From the NCBI GenBank assembly GCA_964560135.1, contig CAZLKN010000019.1, positions 1-54,199 of the forward strand: DNA of 54,199 nucleotides, written 5' to 3'. Source of the DNA: CAZLKN01 sp964560135 (lineage in GTDB: Bacteria; Actinomycetota; JAICYB01). Numbering within the stretch: position 1 is the first letter of the stretch; each line of letters starts with the position of its first letter. Of the stretch, positions 8,827 to 17,208 are shown piece by piece. The position numbers and the translations under genes are program-made. Under the pieces are notes generated by a model. The model did not search any database. It was not told the DNA's origin and worked only from the letters and a program-made list of their open reading frames with translations.

Positions 8827-10344
8827 CTACTCCGGAAGCGTGCGCTGCCTGGTCCGGCCGTCCAGGAATACCAAGGGGACCAGGCCGACGGTGGGACGTC
8901 CCGGCGCGACGATCTCCAGGACCCCCCGCTCGACGACCGAGGTAACCGGGCCGGGGATGATCTCGACCTCCACCTCGGTCACCGGCGGCCATGTGTCGGG
9001 ACGGCCGCCCGCCAGCAGCTCGATCGAACCGATGGAGGTCAGGTAGCTATCGAGGTCCACCCGCATCCGGTCGGCGGGCCGGATGATCCACCCGTCGGGA
9101 AGGAGCCACCGGAGCTCCAGCGACCGCCGGTCGGGGAGCAGGTTGGTGAACCGCAGACGGACCGGATGCGGCTCACCCTCCATCACCTCCGGCTCACGAC
9201 CGTGGTCCAGCACCACCCGGGCGTGGATCATGTCGTGGACGATCGAATAGGGTGACCGCCTCCAAACGTCGCTCGCCGCCGCCTCTGCGGCCAGGTCCAG
9301 TGCATCCAGGGCGGACAAGTCGGTCGATGTCTCGGTGAGGGCTACCGGCGCCCGTGCCGCAGCCAGCGACCCGGGGATCAGCTCCATCACCTGATCGGTC
9401 AGCTCCACCACGGTGCGGGGTGGCGTGAAGGAGCCGATGTCGATCGCCTTCGTGACGATCCGGTCGCCTATGGGCTCGATCCACTCTCCCGGGATCCCCG
9501 ACCGTCCGTTCCGGATACCGAGGATCGCGCCGAGGGTCGCCCCCGTGCAGTCGGTGTCGTCGCCGCAGCCCACCGCGATCCGCAGGGAACGACCGAAGTC
9601 GCCTTCACCCCACAGCCAGCCGATCACGAAGAACGCCACGTTCGCCGGCGCCTGGAACCAACCCAGATCGCTGGAGTCCTCCACGACGGCTTCACGCGCC
9701 TCCTGCCACGAACGGCCCTCGCTGTACGCCTTGCGGACCACGTCGACGGCACGCGCCACCCGGCTGGAGGGTGGGATCTTCGACAGGCCGATCCGGATCA
9801 GCTCGTCCCGGTCGGCGACGACGAACGCCGCCGACTCCACCGCGGCACAGAACAGCGCTGCAGTGGTGCCCTCGCCGGCGCCGTGGTCGACGCAGGCGTC
9901 CTCGTAGGCATAGCGCACCGCCGCGTCGGGCCAGCCGGGAGCCAGACACGCCCAGATCTCGGAGCGGATCCAGGCTCCGTTCGAATGCTTCCAGGGATTC
10001 CGGTACATGCCGGACAGCGGTGGCGCCAACCCCAGTCGCTGGTTCGCCTTCCCGATCCCGTATTCGTTCCAGTGGGGTGGGATGTAGTTCAGCCAGTACT
10101 CCCCGAGAACCCGCGCATCCACACCCCATGGCCCCCGGTCCTGGACGGCCTTCAGCCAGACGAGCTGCAGATCCAGATCGTCGTTCGGCAGCGGTTCACC
10201 CGGTGGCGTCGTGTAGCCCTGGACGTCGAGGATCTCGCGCCGTCCTTCGAACGGGCCGCCGAGGGTGCCGCCGATGTTCTTCCCCGTCCAGCAGCCAAAG
10301 ATCCGGTCCCGGAGCTCGTCGCGGTTCAGCAGGACGCCGTCCAT
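8827..10344 (-). CDS. ADP-ribosylglycohydrolase family protein
   Basis: A 505-residue protein. The N-terminal about 330 residues match the ADP-ribosylglycohydrolase (ARH) fold: DRIFGCWTGKNIGGTLGGPFEG at the start, the first acidic metal site in PNDDLDLQ, and the second in AVGCGDDTDCTGATLGAILG. These bind two Mg2+ ions in known members. About 150 further residues form a beta-rich extension (VRLRFTNLLPDRRSLELRW) that could bind a ligand. ATG 10344 is preferred over 10350 because GGAGG then has normal spacing. Family members beside glycosidases often act on N- or O-glycosidic bonds of small molecules rather than on modified proteins; here the neighbours are a GH3 enzyme and a binding protein. 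The substrate is unknown. Confidence 0.8.
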   Translation of the reverse strand: MDGVLLNRDELRDRIFGCWTGKNIGGTLGGPFEGRREILDVQGYTTPPGEPLPNDDLDLQLVWLKAVQDRGPWGVDARVLGEYWLNYIPPHWNEYGIGKANQRLGLAPPLSGMYRNPWKHSNGAWIRSEIWACLAPGWPDAAVRYAYEDACVDHGAGEGTTAALFCAAVESAAFVVADRDELIRIGLSKIPPSSRVARAVDVVRKAYSEGRSWQEAREAVVEDSSDLGWFQAPANVAFFVIGWLWGEGDFGRSLRIAVGCGDDTDCTGATLGAILGIRNGRSGIPGEWIEPIGDRIVTKAIDIGSFTPPRTVVELTDQVMELIPGSLAAARAPVALTETSTDLSALDALDLAAEAAASDVWRRSPYSIVHDMIHARVVLDHGREPEVMEGEPHPVRLRFTNLLPDRRSLELRWLLPDGWIIRPADRMRVDLDSYLTSIGSIELLAGGRPDTWPPVTEVEVEIIPGPVTSVVERGVLEIVAPGRPTVGLVPLVFLDGRTRQRTLPE

Positions 10345-10435
10345 GCTCATTCCTCCCCGGCTCCAAAGGCGACGTGCTCTCGTACACCCGATAGGGACGG
10401 TGGGCTCAAGTGCCGGCAGCGCCGGCGGCGTTCGC

Positions 10436-12817
10436 TCATGCGCGCTCGACCGCGACCTGTGTGCGCAGTTCCCTGCCCGGCCCGGTCACTCGTGTGCTTC
10501 CGGTGATGGTGAAAGAACCTTCGAGGCGGATGTCCGCCGACGACGAACCCACCAGCACCTTGATCTCGCCGGGCTCGACCACCCAGCCCTCGGCCGGGTC
10601 GTACAACGCGACGCGGTCCGCCGCCACACGGAAGGTCACGCGCGCCGATTCACCGGGCTGGAGGCTCAGCCGCTGGAAGCCTTTGAGCTCGATCCACGGC
10701 CGGGAGGTGCGGGCCACCGGGTCGCGGAGGTAGAGCTGCACGATCTCGTCCCCCGCGCGGTCCCCGGTGTTGGTGATCCGGCACGACACCTCGACGAGGC
10801 CGTCCGTCGGGATCTGTTCGCTTGAGAGCGCGAGGGCGTCGTACGCGAAGCTCGTGTAGCTCAAGCCGTGACCGAACGCGAAGACGGGATCCAGATCGGC
10901 GTCGTAGTAGGTGTTCACACCGAACGCACGGTTGTAGGGCGCGGGGGCCGCGCCGACGTGGGCCGGCATGCTCACCGGCAGCCTCCCGCCGGGGTTCACC
11001 GTCCCGAAGAGCACATCCGCGATCGCGTTCCCGGCCTCTTCGCCACAGAAGAACGCCTCGATGATCGCGTGAACCCGCCCGCGCATCCAGCCCAGCACGA
11101 AGGGCCGCCCATTGGTGAGGACCACGACGGTCGGCGTCCCGGTCGCCGCCACCTCTTCAACGAGGCGGCGCTGCAATCCGGGGAGTTCGCAGGACGCACC
11201 GTCGATCCCTTCGCCCACCGTCCCGGCGGTGATCAGACCCGACTGATCCCCGACGACGACGATGGCCACCTCCGCCTCGCGCGCCGCTGCCACGGCTTCG
11301 GCGATCCCTTGGTCGTCATGGCCGACGATCGGACACCCACGTGCATACCGCACGTCGGTCCCATCCCCCACAGCCGCGCGCACGCCATCGAGCACCGAGG
11401 GGATGGGCAGCGTGGTCTCCGGCATCGTGAGGTCGTCCGGCGACACCCTGATCGACTTCGGGAACCCCTCACCCTCACGGACCGCCGTTGGATCGAAGGC
11501 CTGGGTGAGGATGCCGACGGCGTTGGAGATCACCGGGTATGCGTAGTCGCCGAGCAGGCTGAGGGCGCGGTCGGCGGTCGGGCCGATGACGGCGACGCTG
11601 CCGAGATCACCGGACAGCGGCAGGAGCGGATGGCCGTCCACCGGCTCGTTCTGGAGCAGAACGATGGACGCCCTCGCAACCTCCAAAGCCAGGTCGCGGT
11701 CCTCCGGCCGCTCCAGGACCTCGGGGACGTCCTCGTCGACGTAGGGCTGCTCGAACAGACCGAGCAGGAACTTCCAGCGGAGGACGGTAGCCGCCGCGCG
11801 GTCGATCTCCGCTTCCGGCAGCCGGCCCTCGGACACGGCCTCGCCGAGCGCTCCGGCGAACGAGGTGTTGCACAGGTCGAGGTCGAGCCCGGCCTCGACG
11901 GATTGGGCGGCGGCCTCCTTGAGGTCGGCGGCGGTATGGTGTCGGGTCGCGAGCTGCTCCACCGCACCGAGGTCGGAGATCACGATGCCCTCGAAGCCGT
12001 ACTCGCCGCGCAGCAGGTCCGTGAGCATCTCGCGCGACGATTGCACGGGGACGGCGTCGATCTGGTTGTAGCTGCTCATGATCCCGCGGGCGCTACCCTC
12101 CCGGATGGCCATTTCGAAGGGGAGCCCGTACTGCTCCCGCAGCGCGCGCGGTCCCACATGGGCGGGATGGCAGTTCCGGCCCCCGACGGAGGCTCCGTAG
12201 GCGATGAAGTGCTTCAGGCTGGCGATCGTCCCGGACGACGGATCCTCGCCCTGCAACCCGCGGACGAACCCCGTGGAGATCTCACCGGCGAGGTACGGAT
12301 CCTCGCCGTAGGTCTCCTCCAGGCGGCCCCACCGGGGGTCGGGTGCGATGTCACACAGCGGGGACAGTGCCTGCCGTGCACCGATCGCCAGCATCTGACG
12401 GCGGACGGCGGTAGCCATCCGTTCGATCAGCTCCGGGTCCCAGGTCGCAGCCTGCGAGATGGCCTGGGGGAAGACGGTGGCATCCTGCACCTGCAGGCCG
12501 CACAGCGCCTCTTCGTTGAAGAGGATCGGGATGCCCAGCCGCGTCTCCTCCACAGCACGTCGCTGGTAGGCGTTGACGCGCCGGGCCCCCTCGCGCGGGG
12601 AGACGATCGCCGCCCTGATCAGATGGCTCAGCCCCCCGACCGTCGCGTCGAAGGAGGCACCGTCCGCGTCCTCGGTCATCGACTGACCGAACGCGCAGAC
12701 CATCTGGGAGATCTTCTCCTCGAGGGTCATACGTCCGAGGAGGTCTTGCACCCGCTCCTCCACCGGAAGGGACGCGTCCCGGTAGGGGGCCTGCTGGTCT
12801 TCCGGTGTCCGAACCAT
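10436..12817 (-). CDS. GH3 family beta-glycosidase (beta-glucosidase/xylosidase)
   Basis: A 793-residue cytosolic GH3 enzyme without a signal peptide. It has the (beta/alpha)8 domain with LIERMATAVRRQMLAIG and KHFIAYG, the nucleophile D282 in VISDLGA, the alpha/beta sandwich domain (VVVLTNGRPFVLGW; AFFCGEEAGNAIADVLFG), and a C-terminal fibronectin-III-like domain (VSCRITNTGDRAGDEIVQLYL). Start ATG 12817 has GGAGAAGGAAG upstream. A candidate -10 (TATTAT on the minus strand, 12867-12872) suggests its own promoter. Stop to the next gene on the strand, the ADP-ribosylglycohydrolase, is about 90 bases. Intracellular GH3 enzymes cleave imported short beta-linked oligosaccharides; the exact sugar cannot be read from sequence. 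Confidence 0.9.
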   Translation of the reverse strand: MVRTPEDQQAPYRDASLPVEERVQDLLGRMTLEEKISQMVCAFGQSMTEDADGASFDATVGGLSHLIRAAIVSPREGARRVNAYQRRAVEETRLGIPILFNEEALCGLQVQDATVFPQAISQAATWDPELIERMATAVRRQMLAIGARQALSPLCDIAPDPRWGRLEETYGEDPYLAGEISTGFVRGLQGEDPSSGTIASLKHFIAYGASVGGRNCHPAHVGPRALREQYGLPFEMAIREGSARGIMSSYNQIDAVPVQSSREMLTDLLRGEYGFEGIVISDLGAVEQLATRHHTAADLKEAAAQSVEAGLDLDLCNTSFAGALGEAVSEGRLPEAEIDRAAATVLRWKFLLGLFEQPYVDEDVPEVLERPEDRDLALEVARASIVLLQNEPVDGHPLLPLSGDLGSVAVIGPTADRALSLLGDYAYPVISNAVGILTQAFDPTAVREGEGFPKSIRVSPDDLTMPETTLPIPSVLDGVRAAVGDGTDVRYARGCPIVGHDDQGIAEAVAAAREAEVAIVVVGDQSGLITAGTVGEGIDGASCELPGLQRRLVEEVAATGTPTVVVLTNGRPFVLGWMRGRVHAIIEAFFCGEEAGNAIADVLFGTVNPGGRLPVSMPAHVGAAPAPYNRAFGVNTYYDADLDPVFAFGHGLSYTSFAYDALALSSEQIPTDGLVEVSCRITNTGDRAGDEIVQLYLRDPVARTSRPWIELKGFQRLSLQPGESARVTFRVAADRVALYDPAEGWVVEPGEIKVLVGSSSADIRLEGSFTITGSTRVTGPGRELRTQVAVERA

Positions 12818-12893
12818 GGTCTTCCTTCTCCCGCTATGGCCGTCAATTCATCAGGAAAGCTTACAAATAATAGGACCGTGCTGCTGCCCGTCC

Positions 12894-14075
12894 TCAGGGC
12901 GGCAGTTCGAGCCCGGAGGCCACGTCCTCGCGGACGCCGATCCCGAGCCCGGGCCCGGACGGCGGCTCGAGCCGGCCTTCCTGCACCTCGGGGTTGCCCT
13001 CGAACACCTTCCAGAACAGCTCGTTGCCCGTGTCCGGCTCCGCATCCGGGAAGTATTCGACCACCGGGCAGACCTGCGGCGACCGGCTGAACGTCACGTG
13101 GAGGTTGTGGGCTTCGTTGGAATGGGGCACGACCGGGAGTCCGGCGGCCTCGGCGAGGGCGCAGACCTTGATCGCCTCGGTGATGCCCCCCATGCGGTTG
13201 ACGTCGGGCTGGAGGATGTCGACGGCACGCCGGTCGATCAGCTCCTTGAAATCCCACTTGGTGTACGAGTGCTCGCCGCAGCTCCAGCGCTGCCATCCGC
13301 AGCGTCGCGACAGCTCCACGTAGCCGTCCACGTCGTGGGGCATCAACGGCTCCTCGATCCACGACAGCCGGTAGTCACGCAGCAGCTTGGCCATCTCGAT
13401 GGCGTAGCCGACGTCCCATCCCATGTACGCGTCCGCTGCCAACTCGACGTCGTCCCCCACCGCCTCACGTACCGTCCGGACGAGATCGACGTTGCGCCGC
13501 ATGCCCTCAGGGCCGTGCTTCGGGCCGAACCCGAACCGCTGTTTCATGCGGACGAACCCCGCGTCCCTCCAGCCTCGCGCTTCGGCGGCGAGCGCGTCGA
13601 GATCCTCGAGGGCGTAGAGCCGGCTCACGTAGCACGGGACGGAGTTCTGCGTTCGGCCGCCGAGCAGCTCGTACACCGGAACGCCCTCCGCCTTCCCGTG
13701 CAGGTCCCAGCAGGCGATGTCGAGGGCCGACAGAGCTGCCACGGGAGACCCGGACCGGCCGAATCGCACGGTCGTCCGGTACATGCGTTGCCACAGGTAC
13801 TCGTGACGCCGCGGATCCTCCCCCACGACGAGATCCGCGTAGTAGTCGTCGATCAACGCCTTCCCGGCGCCGTGGAAGGCGCCCGCCGTGCCGACCCCCA
13901 CGGTGCCGTCGTCGGCTTCGACCTCCACGAGCGTCATGAACGCGGGCCCGAACCAGCCACCCGGCTTCGTCTCGAAGTCCTCGAAGAGCGTGGCGTTGGA
14001 CACGAGGTTCGCCCGAAGGGTGGCGGGGGCACGCGAGAACGCGATGTTGCGGGTACGGACGCGCTCGACCTTCAT
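12894..14075 (-). CDS. Enolase-superfamily sugar-acid dehydratase, L-rhamnonate-dehydratase-like
   Basis: A 393-residue mandelate-racemase-type enolase superfamily member. The segment GMRRNVDLVRTVREAVG, then AADAYMGWDVGYAIEMA, SWIEEPLMPHDVDGY and GEHSYTKWDFKELI follow the L-rhamnonate dehydratase pattern closely, including the Mg2+-binding Asp, Glu, Glu series and the late PHSNEAH. The family converts L-rhamnonate, or a related aldonate such as lyxonate or mannonate, to the 2-keto-3-deoxy acid. Start ATG 14075 lies 5 bases after the phosphatase gene, ending the six-gene unit that begins with IlvD. Specificity is not proven. Confidence 0.8.
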   Translation of the reverse strand: MKVERVRTRNIAFSRAPATLRANLVSNATLFEDFETKPGGWFGPAFMTLVEVEADDGTVGVGTAGAFHGAGKALIDDYYADLVVGEDPRRHEYLWQRMYRTTVRFGRSGSPVAALSALDIACWDLHGKAEGVPVYELLGGRTQNSVPCYVSRLYALEDLDALAAEARGWRDAGFVRMKQRFGFGPKHGPEGMRRNVDLVRTVREAVGDDVELAADAYMGWDVGYAIEMAKLLRDYRLSWIEEPLMPHDVDGYVELSRRCGWQRWSCGEHSYTKWDFKELIDRRAVDILQPDVNRMGGITEAIKVCALAEAAGLPVVPHSNEAHNLHVTFSRSPQVCPVVEYFPDAEPDTGNELFWKVFEGNPEVQEGRLEPPSGPGLGIGVREDVASGLELPP

Positions 14076-14080
14076 GCGGC

Positions 14081-14845
14081 TCAGCCCTGCGAGTAGCTCG
14101 GCTCCAGGAGTGAGGCACGCAGGGCCTCTACCAGGTCGTCGTCCACACCGTGCTCCCGGAGGTAGGACCGCAGCGAACCGTAGGCGTGGTGGACCCCCTC
14201 GAGAAACCCGGCCATCGTGGCCGGGCGTGCCCACAGCACCTCCTCCGGCAGTCCCTGCTCGGCGACGATCCGCATCGCAGCCTCCAGGTCTTCGCGCGGC
14301 TGCTCGTTGATCGAGCGTTCCGTCAACGCGTAGTCCGCGACGATCGTGTCCTCGGGCACGCCGAGGAGATGCAGGATGCAGGCGGCGACGATCCCGGTCC
14401 GGTCCTTGCCCCCGGCGCAGTGGAACACCAGCGGCATGCAGGACTCGTCGGCCAACAGCCGCAGGATCGACGCCAGGACACCTCCCTCCCCCCGGAGCTT
14501 CCACAGGTAGAAGAGATCGAGCCGTGCCAGGTCGGGAGCGGGGTCGTCGGGATCGTCGCCGGCATCGCGGTTGAGGGACAGGTTCACATAGGCCACGCCG
14601 GCCTCCAGCAGGGGCCCGCGTCCGTACTGTTCCGCCTCGCCCGGATGACGGAGGTCGACGATCGTCCGGAGGCCGAGCTCTTCGGTGGCGAGACGCACAT
14701 CGTTCTCCGACATGGCACCGAGAGCGGCGCTGCGGTACAACCGGCCCAGGCGCACCTCGGCCCCCTCCCGGGTCCGGTAGCCCCCGAGGTCGCGGAAGTT
14801 CCGGCAGGCCTCGAAACGTATCCAGCGTCGTTCGTGATCGATCAT
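14081..14845 (-). CDS. Tyrosine-protein phosphatase family (Y_phosphatase3)
   Basis: A 254-residue protein with the P-loop HCAGGKDRTG, i.e. HCx5R with nucleophile C143, and an N-terminal FRDLGGYRTREGAEVRLGRLYRS typical of the PtpB/Y_phosphatase3 group. These cytosolic enzymes hydrolyse phosphotyrosine, and some act on phosphoinositides or sugar phosphates. The start overlaps the stop of the SHOCT gene (ATGA, 14842-14845) and the next gene starts 5 bases after its stop, so it is made together with sugar-acid enzymes. A small-molecule phosphate substrate is possible but not shown. Confidence 0.85.
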   Translation of the reverse strand: MIDHERRWIRFEACRNFRDLGGYRTREGAEVRLGRLYRSAALGAMSENDVRLATEELGLRTIVDLRHPGEAEQYGRGPLLEAGVAYVNLSLNRDAGDDPDDPAPDLARLDLFYLWKLRGEGGVLASILRLLADESCMPLVFHCAGGKDRTGIVAACILHLLGVPEDTIVADYALTERSINEQPREDLEAAMRIVAEQGLPEEVLWARPATMAGFLEGVHHAYGSLRSYLREHGVDDDLVEALRASLLEPSYSQG

Positions 14846-15147
14846 CCGTCCTCCTGTTGTGGCCGCTGACGCCGGACCTCGTCCAGGCGCCGGCGGAACT
14901 CGTCCTCGTCGATCCTGCCCTCTGCGTAGTCTGCGACCAGCTGCGCCTCGTCCTCGTCCTCGACCGCGGGTGCGGGACCCGCCGATTCCTCGCCGGGCTC
15001 ATCGACCATCGACGCGTCGGTCTGTTTGAGCCGTGCGTAGAGCAGGGTGCCGGCGACCACGAGTACGAGCACGACCGCTCCGGTCGCGATCGCCCAACGG
15101 ACTTCACCGTCGACCACGACGCCCTGCGCGATCGCGAGCGCAGTCAT
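14842..15147 (-). CDS. Small membrane protein with SHOCT-like C-terminus
   Basis: 101 residues with one transmembrane segment near residues 18-41 (WAIATGAVVLVLVVAGTLLYARL), an acidic linker, and a C-terminal motif QLVADYAEGRIDEDEFRRRLDEVR that fits the SHOCT short oligomerisation domain. The function is unknown. Both ends overlap neighbouring genes by ATGA, so translation is coupled to the esterase and the phosphatase. Confidence 0.75.
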   Translation of the reverse strand: MTALAIAQGVVVDGEVRWAIATGAVVLVLVVAGTLLYARLKQTDASMVDEPGEESAGPAPAVEDEDEAQLVADYAEGRIDEDEFRRRLDEVRRQRPQQEDG

Positions 15148-16082
15148 GACCGGTCCGCCGTAGGTTGGAGATGCGTTGCGAGGAAGCTCAGCATCAGCTC
15201 GGATCCGTACCGCCAGTCCTGCTCCCGGACGAGGTCGAAGGCGTGGATCGCACCGGGGCGCACCTCGAGCCGGTTGGGCACATCGTGGACGTCCAGTTCC
15301 CGGTGGAACGCCTCGATCATCGGCAGCGTGGTGAGCGCATCGGCGTCGCCGGTGATCGAAAGGATCGGTGGCGCGTCACGGTGGACGTGGGTGATGGGCG
15401 ACGCCTCGGCGAACAGCTCTGCGGTGTCGGCCCCCAGAAAGGCCGCCATCGCGGTCCGCACCTCGGACGGCGCGCCGGGCAGGTTCAGATCGGTCGCAGG
15501 ATAGAAGAGCACCGCCGCCTGCACGCGGCTCGACGCGTGCTCGTGGCCCCCGGTGCCCTCGAAACGTCCGGGGGTGAGGGCGACCATCGCCGCGAGGTGG
15601 CCGCCGGCCGACCCGCCGGCGACCGCGATCCGCTCCGGATCGAGCCCGAGCTGCTCGTGGTTGGCCCGCATCCACCGAACGGCGCATTTGGCGTCCTCGA
15701 GCGCCGCGGGCCACGTCGCCTCGTGGACACGCCGGTAGCTGATCGTGGCGGCCGTGTAGCCGTGCGCGGCGAGTTCGGCGGCATGGCGGATGTGCATGTT
15801 GGGATGGCCGTCGTGGAACCCGCCTCCGTGGATCAGGACGACCCCGGGGGCCCGTTCGGACGCGTCCGCTCGGCCGTAGGCGTGCAGCGTGAGCGGACGT
15901 CCGCCCGCTCCGGCCGTCCCGTAGACCACATCGGGCAGGTACACCGCGCCGTCCGGGGTCGCGGGCCGGCGCAGCAGGTCGAGCACCTCCCCCTTGGTCA
16001 CCCCCGGTACGACCTCGGCGTGCTCGGGCTGTCCGGCGACGCGGACCAGCCACTCGTCGATCCATGTCCGGTCCTCGGTCAT
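15144..16082 (-). CDS. Alpha/beta-hydrolase, HSL-type esterase
   Basis: A 312-residue alpha/beta-hydrolase. The oxyanion-hole motif HGGGFHDG and the nucleophile elbow AGGSAGGHLAA (GxSxG) are clear; the later acid in ITGDADALT and the His in PGAIHAFDL complete the triad. This is the hormone-sensitive-lipase-like BD-FAE group that includes acetylxylan esterases and lactone hydrolases. Its start overlaps the stop of the beta-lactamase-like gene by ATGA. In this setting it may deacylate sugars or open a sugar lactone; that is inference. Confidence 0.85.
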   Translation of the reverse strand: MTEDRTWIDEWLVRVAGQPEHAEVVPGVTKGEVLDLLRRPATPDGAVYLPDVVYGTAGAGGRPLTLHAYGRADASERAPGVVLIHGGGFHDGHPNMHIRHAAELAAHGYTAATISYRRVHEATWPAALEDAKCAVRWMRANHEQLGLDPERIAVAGGSAGGHLAAMVALTPGRFEGTGGHEHASSRVQAAVLFYPATDLNLPGAPSEVRTAMAAFLGADTAELFAEASPITHVHRDAPPILSITGDADALTTLPMIEAFHRELDVHDVPNRLEVRPGAIHAFDLVREQDWRYGSELMLSFLATHLQPTADRS

Positions 16083-17206
16083 TCGACCACCCCCTGGTAG
16101 ACGGCGTCGCTGAGGATCGACATCCTCCGGTCGTTGGTCTCCTGGTCGGGGGCCCGGTTGGCGAGCAGCACCACGACGAGGTCGTGGACGGGATCGCAGA
16201 ACGCCTGCGCCGAGCACATCCCCGGATGCCCGAAGGCCCGATCCGAGGACAGCGACCCGTGCCGCAGCAATACGCCGGCCTGGGCCCCCACCATGAACCC
16301 GTAGCCGAACCCGAAGCCCCACCCGGGGGCCATCGGGGCGTGCAGCCGCACGGCGTGCGCGACGGTGGCCGGTGACAGGATCCGCACCTCGCCGAGCCGG
16401 CCGCCGCCGGCGAGCATCAGATACAGGCGAGCCAGATCGCGTGCGGTGGAGTGCAGTCCGCCGGCGGGGATCACCGCGTCGCGGACCTCGCGCGTCCGCC
16501 AGATGCGGACCTCGTCCTCCATGGCGTCGTCCGCGCCGAGGATGTCGGTGGCCTCCGGCTCGAGGTCCGCCGGCAGCCTCCACGTGGTCCGCGTCATGCC
16601 GAGGGGCTCGAGGATCTCGTCGGCGCAGAAGACGTCGAAGGGTCGCCCGTCGATCCGCTCGACGATCGCCGCCAGCATCGCGAACCCGGTGACCGGGTGG
16701 TACACGACGCGCTCTCCGGGCGGGTACTCCAGCGGCAGGTCGCAGATCTCGGGGATCCCGCCGTCGGAGGAGATGTGGCGCTCGAACGGCACCGTCCAGG
16801 CGTGGTCGGGGATGCCGGCCTGGTGGCAGAACAGATGATGGATCGTCACCGCGTCCTTGCCGTGGCCGGCGAAGGCGGGGATGAAGCGGGCGACCCGGTC
16901 GGCGTAGGTGAGCTCGCCCCGCTCGGCCAGGATATGGACGGCCACGGCGGTCACGGGCTTGGAGGCCGAGAACACGTGGAAGCGCGTGTCGGCCTCGATC
17001 GGACGGTCCCCGCCCGCGACCCGTCCGAGGCAGAGATCGACGGCCACGCATCCGTACCGTGCGACGAGGACCTGCATGCCGTCGGTGAGCCCCTCGGCGA
17101 TGTGCCGGTCGACCGTCGCCTGCAGCCTCTCCGGGAGGACCGGGGCCAGACCCACCTCGGACGGGTCGGCCCGCAGGAGCTCCGGAGCGTGCGGACCTGT
17201 CGGCAT
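16079..17206 (-). CDS. Serine beta-lactamase-fold hydrolase (class C/EstB type)
   Basis: A 375-residue penicillin-binding/beta-lactamase-fold hydrolase. The catalytic SxxK is S80-A-S-K83 in VFSASKPVTAVAV. The tyrosine motif appears as YHPVTGF instead of YxN, and the third motif is FGHPGM, as in EstB-type esterases. There is no signal peptide, so it is more likely a cytosolic esterase or lactonase than an antibiotic-resistance enzyme. Start ATG 17206 lies 2 bases after the IlvD stop; longer readings overlap IlvD. It is co-transcribed with IlvD and a second esterase. Confidence 0.8.
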   Translation of the reverse strand: MPTGPHAPELLRADPSEVGLAPVLPERLQATVDRHIAEGLTDGMQVLVARYGCVAVDLCLGRVAGGDRPIEADTRFHVFSASKPVTAVAVHILAERGELTYADRVARFIPAFAGHGKDAVTIHHLFCHQAGIPDHAWTVPFERHISSDGGIPEICDLPLEYPPGERVVYHPVTGFAMLAAIVERIDGRPFDVFCADEILEPLGMTRTTWRLPADLEPEATDILGADDAMEDEVRIWRTREVRDAVIPAGGLHSTARDLARLYLMLAGGGRLGEVRILSPATVAHAVRLHAPMAPGWGFGFGYGFMVGAQAGVLLRHGSLSSDRAFGHPGMCSAQAFCDPVHDLVVVLLANRAPDQETNDRRMSILSDAVYQGVVE

Positions 17207-17208
17207 GC

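Noticed and set aside
12852..12867. Possible fifth operator copy before the GH3 gene (GGAAAGCTTACA)
   Set aside because: Only the TAAG core matches the 19-bp consensus; both outer arms and the spacing differ.
16079..17206. Beta-lactam resistance gene
   Set aside because: No signal peptide, EstB-like third motif and catabolic operon context indicate an esterase-type hydrolase.
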